Source: Holophagae bacterium
GTDB lineage: Bacteria; Acidobacteriota; Thermoanaerobaculia; Thermoanaerobaculales; Sulfomarinibacteraceae
Direction of reading: 5' to 3'
DNA length: 5,392 nucleotides
Assembly: GCA_030609785.1 (NCBI GenBank)
Contig: JAUWTC010000216.1
Span: forward strand, 1 to 5,392
Below, piece after piece: positions 1 through 5,166 of this stretch. The notes beneath the pieces are model-generated. The model saw only the letters and a program-made list of their open reading frames with translations. It was not told the origin of the DNA and ran no database searches. Made by a program: the position numbers and the translations under genes. Positions within the stretch are counted from its first letter, which is position 1. Every line of letters starts with the position of its first letter.

Positions 1-120
1 ACCCAGTTCGTCATGATCACCCACAACCGCCGTACGATGCAGCGCTCGGACGTCCTCTACGGCGTCACGATGGAAGAGCCGGGTGTATCGAAAGTCGTCT
101 CCGTGAGGCTGGAAGAGTAG
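1..120 (+). CDS. smc: Chromosome segregation ATPase SMC, C-terminal end (partial)
   Basis: Only the last 39 codons are present, read in frame from base 1 to a TAG stop at 118-120. The peptide starts [20 protein letters not shown] and continues with [19 protein letters not shown]. This is the extreme C-terminus of bacterial SMC: the ITHN(K/R) switch (H-loop) histidine of the ABC-type head, then the near-invariant [13 protein letters not shown] segment that closes the ATPase head. SMC dimers with ScpA/ScpB organise and segregate the chromosome. The match to the Bacillus-type SMC tail is strong; the remaining ~1,100 residues lie outside the window. The gene is convergent with the next gene, with only 52 bp between the two stop codons. 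Confidence 0.95.
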   Translation, partial: TQFVMITHNRRTMQRSDVLYGVTMEEPGVSKVVSVRLEE

Positions 121-139
121 GGGCACGCCGTGCCCCTAC
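117..139. repeat. Perfect palindrome over the smc stop codon
   Basis: GTAGGGGCACG (117-127) and CGTGCCCCTAC (129-139) are perfect 11-bp inverted arms around a single central C. The left arm includes the smc TAG stop. It lies in the short gap between two convergent genes, so it could end or shield either transcript. However, neither side has a run of T, so it is not a classical intrinsic terminator. Its outer ends (GTAGGGG...CCCCTAC) are the same as those of the two longer elements at 2968-3116 and 4958-5102, suggesting a minimal or collapsed relative. Confidence 0.75.
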
Positions 140-172
140 GGGTACAATTGGTCCGTTTCCCATCGGGTCGAC

Positions 173-1372
173 CTAGCCTTCATCAGGATCGAACAGGACA
201 TCCCCGAACTGAATCTGCACGCCGAGGGCCATACCCCACGAGGCCTCCCGGCGTTCGAGGGGGTCCTCTTGCGGCCAGGTCACTCCGGTGGCGATGTCAC
301 CGTACAACCACTCGCGGTGGAGGCGCCGCCTGAAGAAGACCCAGACACCGTATTCCGACAGGTCCACCGGGGCCTCGGTTTCGCCCTTGACCCAGAGGCG
401 GGCGCCGATCGCTCGTCCGGTGGCGAGCTGTCGGTAGGCGTTGACGCTGGCCCACCACTTGACGCCTTCGGTCACCTCCCCCAGGGTCGCGCTGGTCGAG
501 GTCCTGATCAAGACCTCCGGCCGAGGCCGGTGCTCGAGGTCCAGGTTGGTCGTTGTGCCGAACCCGTCCTCGAGGTACCAGAAGCCGGTTTGTCGGAAGC
601 GGAACAACATGTTGTCGCCCAGTTGGTGGTACCAGCGGTACTGGACCTTGGTATAGGGGTCGGGCGGCCAGTCGACCCGGATGCCGACGCTGAGGTTGAT
701 GCGTTGTGCGCCCTTGTTCAATGGCGTATATCCCAGTCCCACCATCCAAGACTCTTCGTCATCCTCGCCGAGCGGGCCGATGGGCCCCTGGGTTCCGTCA
801 GTGTCGGTCAGGAATTCCTCGGGATTGAGCCGGCCGACGAAGAGTTTCATTTTCCGTTCGGCGTTGGGCAGATCGATGTTGACGCGGCCCTTGAAGATCG
901 GCTCGAATTGCTCGTACTCGGTCCACTTGAGATAGACCGAGACAGTGCCATAGGTGGTCGACGCCTCGTCGTGGGCCCTGGCGTCTCCGAAGAAGCTATC
1001 GAACCAGCGGGCGGAGGCGCAGACCGTGGTGTAGAGCTTCTGGTCGACCTGGTCGATCAGTGTGCCTTCAAGGGTCGGAGGGGGACGGCAGGGGTCGGCG
1101 GGTCCTTCTTCGGGTTGTTCGCCTTCGGAGAGAACCTCGTCCTCGGTGTCCGGTTCGGACGAAGTCTTGGGTTGCTCGGTCGGTGCTGTCTGCTCTTTGG
1201 TGGCGGGCACTTCAGGGGCGTCTTCGGCCGAGGTTGCGACCGGTGCAGCTGCAATGATCGCGAGAGCCAGGGCGATGCCGATGAGCCTGCCCTGAATTTG
1301 CCTGAAGCCTGCAGCCTTAAGGTCGAGGTTGGCCCCCCAACTGGACCAACCGAACCTGGAGCACCGAGTCAA
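173..1372 (-). CDS. Exported protein of unknown function, probable outer-membrane beta-barrel with acidic linker
   Basis: With the TTG start at 1372 the product is 399 residues and ends at a TAG at 175-173. No ATG, GTG or other TTG lies in frame between that TTG and the hydrophobic segment. Residues ~30-48 (LIGIALALAIIAAAPVATSA) form a signal-peptide core, with likely cleavage after A49. Residues 50-~100 are a Pro/Glu/Thr-rich acidic linker. The rest is rich in alternating aromatic and charged stretches, such as VQYRWYHQLGDNMLFRFRQT and VWVFFRRRLHREWLYGDIA, typical of amphipathic beta strands. The segment WFDSFFGD (~123-130) resembles a motif in uncharacterised envelope proteins of Gram-negatives. 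The protein ends FGDVLFDPDEG, not in the usual terminal aromatic residue. An in-frame ATG at 1483 would overlap the upstream gene by 74 bp and adds a low-complexity, shadow-like N-terminus, so I rejected it. It lies 37 bp downstream of the ferritin-like gene and is probably co-transcribed. Function is unknown; the barrel is inferred. Confidence 0.75.
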   Translation of the reverse strand: MTRCSRFGWSSWGANLDLKAAGFRQIQGRLIGIALALAIIAAAPVATSAEDAPEVPATKEQTAPTEQPKTSSEPDTEDEVLSEGEQPEEGPADPCRPPPTLEGTLIDQVDQKLYTTVCASARWFDSFFGDARAHDEASTTYGTVSVYLKWTEYEQFEPIFKGRVNIDLPNAERKMKLFVGRLNPEEFLTDTDGTQGPIGPLGEDDEESWMVGLGYTPLNKGAQRINLSVGIRVDWPPDPYTKVQYRWYHQLGDNMLFRFRQTGFWYLEDGFGTTTNLDLEHRPRPEVLIRTSTSATLGEVTEGVKWWASVNAYRQLATGRAIGARLWVKGETEAPVDLSEYGVWVFFRRRLHREWLYGDIATGVTWPQEDPLERREASWGMALGVQIQFGDVLFDPDEG

Positions 1373-1399
1373 GTTTCCAGTTTCCAGTTTCCAGTTTCC
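1373..1399. repeat. Heptamer tandem repeat (GTTTCCA)n
   Basis: Almost four tandem copies of a 7-bp unit (GTTTCCA at 1373, 1380 and 1387, then GTTTCC at 1394). It occupies most of the 37-bp gap between the two minus-strand genes. Read on the minus strand it is (TGGAAAC)n and abuts the proposed TTG start of the downstream gene, so it supplies the only purine-rich sequence available for ribosome binding. Confidence 0.9.
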
Positions 1400-1409
1400 G
1401 TCCGACCCT

Positions 1410-1862
1410 CTACACCCCCTCCAGGATCCGGTCGTCGTACTCGATCTCGAAGTGGAGCTTGTGCTTGGCCTCTTCTTGTGCAAGTTCGCTGAAGATTGCA
1501 GCCAGACTCGGGTCGTCCGTTGCCTGGGCCAGCCTCGTATAGAGCAGGAAGGCGACCTTTTCCGATTTCATCGCGAAGGCCAGGACTTCCTGGTAGTTCA
1601 TGTGTTTACTGATCTCCGGCTCGACCAAGTCCTCGGTGATCTTGAGGTCGGCGATCTTTTCCATCTTGACCGGTTGCAGATCACCGGCCTTGACCTTCAT
1701 CAGACGGGCCTTGTGGCGTCCTTCCTCGGCGGCAAATTCGAGAAAGGCCTCTCGAATGCCGGGTCGTTCGACCGTGTTGGCCAACTTCGAATACATCTTG
1801 GCTGCCCGCTCCTCACGCTCGATGGCGAAATCCAGAATCTCGTCGACGCTTGAAAACTGCAT
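1410..1862 (-). CDS. Ferritin-like di-iron protein (rubrerythrin family, no rubredoxin domain)
   Basis: 150 residues, ATG at 1862-1860, preceded by GGGGG four bases upstream on the minus strand. The sequence is a four-helix bundle with the two repeated di-iron half-motifs of the rubrerythrin/ferritin-like superfamily. Helix A has E17-x-x-A20-x-x-x-Y24, helix B E47-x-x-H50, helix C E101-x-x-A104-x-x-x-Y108 and helix D E131-x-x-H134. All six expected ligands are therefore present and a bound di-iron centre is likely. Length and layout fit the short COG1633-type proteins: there is no C-terminal CxxC rubredoxin domain and no signal peptide, so it should be cytoplasmic. Known relatives act in peroxide reduction or iron handling, but this subfamily's substrate is not established. 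A helix-linker stretch (~60-88) joins the two halves. It is probably the first gene of a two-gene unit with the exported protein downstream. Confidence 0.9.
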   Translation of the reverse strand: MQFSSVDEILDFAIEREERAAKMYSKLANTVERPGIREAFLEFAAEEGRHKARLMKVKAGDLQPVKMEKIADLKITEDLVEPEISKHMNYQEVLAFAMKSEKVAFLLYTRLAQATDDPSLAAIFSELAQEEAKHKLHFEIEYDDRILEGV

Positions 1863-1890
1863 AATTCCCCCAAATCTCTATCGTCGGTTG

Positions 1891-1919
1891 ATTGTCACTC
1901 AGTCCTCTTGTTTTCTCAA
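1891..1919 (-). promoter_or_regulatory. Candidate sigma70-type promoter for the ferritin-like gene
   Basis: On the minus strand TTGAGA (1919-1914, -35-like, 5 of 6 to consensus) is followed by exactly 17 bp and then GACAAT (1896-1891, -10-like, 4 of 6). Transcription would begin near 1884, giving a leader of about 22 nt that contains the GGGGG ribosome-binding stretch. The spacing is ideal but the -10 box is weak, so this is only a candidate. Confidence 0.4.
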
Positions 1920-1930
1920 GGCAATCCTGG

Positions 1931-2048
1931 GCAATCCGTCGAACGGATTGCATGCCCCTTCGGGGCGAAATCAGGGCGGCTGCCTCAAAAGCCTTGCCAA
2001 CGGCAAGGCCTTGTGCGATCATCCGCCGCCGCTGCGGCCGAAAGCCGC
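1931..2048 (+). repeat. Cluster of four perfect hairpins upstream of the YitT-family gene
   Basis: Four inverted repeats lie in tandem. GCAATCCGT/ACGGATTGC (1931-1951) has 9-bp arms and a CGA loop. GCCCC/GGGGC (1954-1966) has a TTC loop. GCCTTGCC/GGCAAGGC (1991-2009) has 8-bp arms and an AAC loop. GCGGC/GCCGC (2034-2048) has 5-bp arms and a CGAAA loop. The last ends 16 bases before the ATG at 2065, just ahead of the GGAGG ribosome-binding site. They could be a structured 5' leader of that gene or short extragenic palindromes. I recognise no known riboswitch, and none has a T-run making it an obvious terminator. Confidence 0.7.
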
Positions 2049-2064
2049 CGACTGGAGGTCGATC

Positions 2065-2940
2065 ATGGTGTGGAAGTTGCCGGTTTCAGGGCGTTTTCGC
2101 GTTGTTGTTGACTATAGTCAGATCATCCTCGGGGCGACCCTTGTGGGGCTGGGGACCAACTGGTTCTTCGTGCCCAACAAGGTCGTGTCCGGCGGTGTGA
2201 CCGGTGTGTCGATTTTGTTGCACTACGCCTTCGATACGCCGGTCGGGTTGGTCAACCTTCTGTTGAATGTGCCACTGATGATTATCGGATGGCGCTGGGC
2301 CGGCGGGATGAAATTCCTGCTGCGGACGGCGGTCGCCGTGGTCGTCATGTCGGCGGTGATCGATCTGACTCAGGCCCACTTGACAGTGCCGACCACAGAC
2401 CGGCTATTGGTAATCTGCTACGGCGGCCTTCTGGACGGGTTGGGCATTGCCCTGGTTTTCCGGGCGCGCGGTTCGACCGGAGGAACCGATGTGTTGGCCC
2501 GAATCGCCCACCGGTTTTTCGGTGTCGGGATCGGGCAGACGCTACTGGCGCTCAATCTGGTGATTTTTGCGGCGGCGGCGTTCCAGTTCGGCGCCGAGGC
2601 GGTGATGGTCGCCCTGGCCCTGGCATTCGTCTCGGCTCGGGTTCTGGATACGGTGCTGACCGGTTTTTCGGTGTCCCGACAGGCGATGATCGTCACGACG
2701 AAACCCGGGCCGGTTCGGGATGCGATCTTCCGGCACCTTGGCCGAGGCGTGACCTTCATGGAGGCCAGCGGTGGATTTTCCGGCAAGGCTCGTCCGATGG
2801 TCTACGTCGTTGTCGCTGCCCACGAAGTGGCGCGCCTGAAGATGCGGGTCAGCGAGGTCGATCCGGAGGCCTTCATCGCCATCTCCAAGGCCCAGGAGGT
2901 TCTGGGGGAGGGATTCGCCCCGGCGGTGCAGGGGGGGTGA
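2065..2940 (+). CDS. YitT-family integral membrane protein (DUF161 + DUF2179)
   Basis: 291 residues. The ATG at 2065 is chosen because GGAGG (2054-2058) sits six bases upstream. The frame stays open back to about 1600, but that part runs antisense through the ferritin-like gene. Residues ~17-190 hold about five or six membrane helices with the family hallmarks: TNWFFVPNKVVSGGVTGVS (31-49) and the Gly-rich GLGIALVFRARGSTGGTDVLA (125-145, key GSTGGTD). Residues ~205-284 form the soluble DUF2179 domain, including MIVTTKPGPVRDAIFRHLGR and a GVTFMEASGGFSGK loop. Length and domain order match the ~280-290 residue YitT proteins of many bacteria. They are inner-membrane proteins whose transported substrate or signalling role is not firmly known. 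The gene stands alone between a divergent gene and a repeat element, so context gives no clue to its job. Confidence 0.93.
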   Translation: MVWKLPVSGRFRVVVDYSQIILGATLVGLGTNWFFVPNKVVSGGVTGVSILLHYAFDTPVGLVNLLLNVPLMIIGWRWAGGMKFLLRTAVAVVVMSAVIDLTQAHLTVPTTDRLLVICYGGLLDGLGIALVFRARGSTGGTDVLARIAHRFFGVGIGQTLLALNLVIFAAAAFQFGAEAVMVALALAFVSARVLDTVLTGFSVSRQAMIVTTKPGPVRDAIFRHLGRGVTFMEASGGFSGKARPMVYVVVAAHEVARLKMRVSEVDPEAFIAISKAQEVLGEGFAPAVQGG

Positions 2941-2967
2941 GGGGGAGCAGGGTCGAAGGGGTTGAGC

Positions 2968-3116
2968 GTAGGGGCGGGTCCCCGTGCCCGCCCGTGCCAG
3001 GGAAAAGGGGCGCGTTGGTGATCGAGAGACCAACGGACGGCGGCCCAAATCCGTTTTCGTATTTTCATTGGTGACAGATCGTTCCAACAAGGGCGGACAC
3101 GGGGGTCCGCCCCTAC
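2968..3116 (-). mobile_element. MITE/REP-like element, copy 1 (149 bp, terminal inverted repeats)
   Basis: Begins GTAGGGGCGGG and ends CCGCCCCTAC. The two 26-bp ends match at 23 of 26 positions as inverted repeats. Each end also folds on itself: GGGCGGG/CCCGCCC on the left, and GGGCGGAC (3091-3098) with GTCCGCCC (3105-3112) on the right. The ~95-bp interior has no ORF of note. Read on the minus strand it shares ordered blocks with copy 2: GCCCTTGTTGG, then GGATT-x-GGCC, then CTCTC-GATCAC, then CGCGC and CCTT. It fills the gap between the YitT-family gene and lipM. There is no transposase, so if mobile it is non-autonomous. No clear target duplication is seen. Confidence 0.8.
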
Positions 3117-3144
3117 AGGCTCCCGGCCTTGATACCCTTTCCCC

Positions 3145-3894
3145 ATGAGCGCATCGTTTCCTTCCTGGCGTTTGGTCATCGACGGCGATCATTCAGGTGC
3201 CGAGAACATGGCGCGGGATGTTGCGATGCTGGAGGCCGTGATCGCCGGGAAGGCCCCCCCGATCCTTCGCCTCTACGGTTGGTGCCCGCCGTGTTTGACC
3301 TTGGGCCGGCACCAGGGACTCGATGCGGCTGATGTTGATTTCTGCCGCGGGGAAGGCATCGATGTCGTCAGGCGCCCGACCGGTGGTCGGGCAGTTCTCC
3401 ATCACCTGGAATTAACCTATGCGGTCGTCGCACCTCTGGGTCAGGGCCCGCTGCCTCAGGCCTTGCAAGAGGCCTATCGGACGCTGTGTTCGGCGCTTGT
3501 CGAAGGCGTTCGAACCTTTGGAATTGACGCTGAGTTGACCGGAGGCGAGGTCAGTATCTCCCTGCCCGGCCCTCGCACGACGGTACCGTGCTTCGAGGCG
3601 CCGGCAGGGGGCGAGGTCGTCGTGGCCGGGCGCAAGTTGATCGGCTCGTCGATGCGGGCACGACGGGGTCACATACTCCAACACGGGGCAATTCTGTTGG
3701 ACTGGGATGGACGCCTTCAGGCGGGGGCGATGGGGTTGGCCGACGATTCCACGCTGCGGCCCCATGTGACCACCTTCGCCGAGCAACTGGGTGTGGCGCC
3801 GCCTCGGGTCGAACTCGAGCGGGCGTTGGCGTCGGCCTTCAGGAATGCGCTATCGATAGAGTTGGTTCGAGAGGAATTTGCTGATCGTCTCTGA
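3145..3894 (+). CDS. lipM: Octanoyltransferase LipM-type (BPL/LPL family), lipoate synthesis
   Basis: 249 residues, ATG at 3145; ribosome-binding sequence is weak. The N-terminal WRLVIDGDHSGAENMARDVA is the usual opening of the lipoate ligase/octanoyltransferase fold, which supports this start. DVVRRPTGGRAVLHHLELTY (73-92) is the family's acyl/lipoyl-binding motif. GRKLIGSSMRARRGHILQHG (162-181) carries the conserved Lys164. Cys149 in PCFEAP sits just before that lysine motif, matching by position and context the acyl-thioester cysteine of Bacillus LipM (Cys150). This favours transfer of octanoate from acyl-carrier protein to GcvH or E2 lipoyl domains over ATP-dependent lipoate ligation (LplA). 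LipL amidotransferase or a ligase remain possible. It is a cytoplasmic enzyme; no LipA or glycine-cleavage gene is visible nearby. Confidence 0.85.
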   Translation: MSASFPSWRLVIDGDHSGAENMARDVAMLEAVIAGKAPPILRLYGWCPPCLTLGRHQGLDAADVDFCRGEGIDVVRRPTGGRAVLHHLELTYAVVAPLGQGPLPQALQEAYRTLCSALVEGVRTFGIDAELTGGEVSISLPGPRTTVPCFEAPAGGEVVVAGRKLIGSSMRARRGHILQHGAILLDWDGRLQAGAMGLADDSTLRPHVTTFAEQLGVAPPRVELERALASAFRNALSIELVREEFADRL

Positions 3895-3912
3895 TGGTGA
3901 TTGCCATCACCA
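3895..3912. repeat. Short hairpin immediately after the lipM stop
   Basis: TGGTGAT (3895-3901) and ATCACCA (3906-3912) are perfect 7-bp arms around TGCC, starting at the first base after the TGA stop. On the plus strand it is followed by A residues rather than T, so it is not a standard terminator for lipM. It may protect the transcript end or be chance. Confidence 0.45.
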
Positions 3913-3966
3913 AAAAGAGCGCACAACCCTGTAGTCTTGAGATATACAATCGACATGGGGGCTCTG

Positions 3967-4938
3967 ATGAGATACTTCGGCGTGGTTTGTTTTGCTGTTC
4001 TGGTTGTTTTGGCGGGCGGAATAACGGCCGACGCGCAGATGGTGATTGACCATGAATGCAGGGACTTGGGGCAGATCCCCGAAAGCTGGATCACCCAGGC
4101 CCAGGCCGACCTTCATATTGCCTATCAACACACCAGCCACGGCTCGCAGCTGATCACCGGGCTCAACGCCCTGCAGGCATTCCCGCCGTTCGGCGACACC
4201 TACCGGTGGTCGGACGACGGTTCTGTCGGTCTGGACCTTGATGATTACGGGATCTACGTCGATCCTCCCGATGATTGCCACGTGCCCGATCTTGGCTACG
4301 ACAGCACCGATGTCAACGGCGTGACGGACTGGGCAAACTGCACGAGGAGTTTCCTCGATCTCCCGGCCAACGCCCATGTCAACGTGATCATGTGGTCGTG
4401 GTGCTCGATTGATTGGCATGACGCTCAGCTTTACATCGACAACATGGAGATCCTGGTATCGGAGTACCCCGGCGTTGATTTTGTCTTCATGACCGGCCAT
4501 GCCCAGGGCCAAGGCGAAGACATGACGCCGAACCGCGTGCACTACAACAATCAGTTGATCCGGCAGCACTGCACCGATCACGGCCGCATCCTGTTCGACT
4601 TTGCCGACATCGAGGCCTACGATCCTGACGGGACCTACTTCTGGGATCTGGCGATGTGGGACAATTTGAACTACTCAGGGGGCAACTGGGCCGTTGAGTG
4701 GATCGCTGCCAACCCGACTTCCGAATTGGCCCAACTGACGACCGGCGACGGGGTGGACGGCTATGACGGGTGCTCCGGTTGTGCCCACTCCGACAGTCCC
4801 TCGGATGCCAACCTCAACTGTGTACTCAAGGGTCGAGCGACCTGGTGGCTGATGGCCCGTTTGGCGGGTTGGCCCGGGCCGGAGGCCCTCTTCGCCGACG
4901 GGTTTGAGACGGGCGACACGTCGGGCTGGGATGGGTGA
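3967..4938 (+). CDS. Secreted Cys-rich protein of unknown function, possibly SGNH-hydrolase-like
   Basis: 323 residues from the ATG at 3967, chosen because GGGGG (3957-3961) lies five bases upstream and the signal peptide then starts at once: MRYFGVVCFAVLVVLAGGIT, with likely cleavage after ADA (residue 23). Upstream in-frame starts (ATG 3955, TTG 3901) only add a poor n-region. The mature part has eight cysteines (31, 104, 125, 146, 202, 269, 272, 285), suggesting disulfides. Distinctive segments are AYQHTSHGSQLITG (52-65), VIMWSWCSIDWH (140-151), FVFMTGHAQGQGE (172-184), RILFDFADIEAYDPDG (207-222), then CSGCAHS...LNC..KGRATWWLMARLAGW (269-302). The MTGH, N-x-x-IR and LFDFADIE order recalls the alternating strands of SGNH/GDSL-type hydrolases, but I cannot assign a catalytic triad. 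The end, LFADGFETGDTSGWDG, looks like a conserved C-terminal tag or start of a short domain. Activity is unknown. Confidence 0.85.
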   Translation: MRYFGVVCFAVLVVLAGGITADAQMVIDHECRDLGQIPESWITQAQADLHIAYQHTSHGSQLITGLNALQAFPPFGDTYRWSDDGSVGLDLDDYGIYVDPPDDCHVPDLGYDSTDVNGVTDWANCTRSFLDLPANAHVNVIMWSWCSIDWHDAQLYIDNMEILVSEYPGVDFVFMTGHAQGQGEDMTPNRVHYNNQLIRQHCTDHGRILFDFADIEAYDPDGTYFWDLAMWDNLNYSGGNWAVEWIAANPTSELAQLTTGDGVDGYDGCSGCAHSDSPSDANLNCVLKGRATWWLMARLAGWPGPEALFADGFETGDTSGWDG

Positions 4939-4957
4939 CGGCGGGGTTGAAGGGATT

Positions 4958-5102
4958 GTAGGGGCCCCGTGCCCGCCCTTGTTGGTTATCACTGGACATT
5001 CAGGGCCTCTGCTGAACTGGATTCGGCCCCCCTGCGGTAGCCTCTCTGATCACAGCGCGCTCCTTGGGTCTGACACGGGCGGGCACAGGGACCCGCCCCT
5101 AC
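4958..5102 (+). mobile_element. MITE/REP-like element, copy 2 (145 bp, opposite orientation to copy 1)
   Basis: Begins GTAGGGGCCCCGTGCCCGCC and ends ACCCGCCCCTAC. The plus strand aligns over its whole length with the minus strand of copy 1. Shared ordered blocks are GCCCTTGTTGG (4975-4985), GGATTCGGCC (5020-5029), CTCTCTGATCAC (5042-5053), CGCGC and CCTT, then GCACAGGGACCCGCCCCTAC at the end. The right arm folds as GGGCGGG/CCCGCCC. The left arm lacks about five bases (GGGTC in other arms), which destroys its own hairpin. If one extra base is counted at each end (T...A), a GAT triplet flanks both sides (4954-4956 and 5104-5106), a very weak hint of target duplication. It fills most of the gap between the Cys-rich secreted protein and the last gene. 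Confidence 0.8.
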
Positions 5103-5107
5103 AGATA

Positions 5108-5129
5108 GGTTGACAGTCCCCGGTTGACA
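5108..5129 (+). promoter_or_regulatory. Direct repeat GGTTGACA upstream of the last gene, possible promoter or operator
   Basis: GGTTGACA occurs at 5108-5115 and again at 5122-5129, a 14-bp period. Both contain TTGACA, the sigma70 -35 consensus. The only -10-like hexamer downstream, TATCCT (5140-5145), is 10 bp from the second and 24 bp from the first, neither a normal spacing. It could be a promoter with a poor -10 box, or two half-sites for a regulator. The leader before the ATG at 5167 would be short. Confidence 0.3.
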
Positions 5130-5166
5130 CGGGCTGCGCTATCCTGTCGGGCGTTTGGAGGCGTGG

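Noticed and set aside
269..1492. Long plus-strand open frame opposite the exported barrel-like gene
   Set aside because: It is antisense to a gene with a clear signal peptide and beta-strand pattern. Its translation is a Val/Gly/Asp/Leu-rich shadow with no recognisable domain, typical of a GC-rich complementary frame.
1600..2064. Upstream in-frame extension of the YitT-family gene
   Set aside because: The extension runs antisense through the ferritin-like gene and across the hairpin cluster and has no membrane-protein character. The ATG at 2065 has a good GGAGG site and gives the normal family length.
2289..3074. Overlapping plus-strand open frame across the YitT-family gene and element copy 1
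   Set aside because: Its composition is Arg/Gly/Pro-rich and it has no motif. It is an alternate frame of a well-supported membrane protein and it runs into the repeat element.
2968..3116. Element arms as intrinsic transcription terminators of the upstream genes
   Set aside because: The stems are strong and GC-rich but no T-run follows them, and homology spans the whole ~150 bp, including the interior. They may still affect transcription, but the sequence does not show a standard terminator.
4771..4788. CSGCAH in the Cys-rich secreted protein as a heme c site
   Set aside because: Heme attachment needs CxxCH with His directly after the second Cys; here an Ala intervenes. The cysteines are better explained by disulfides.
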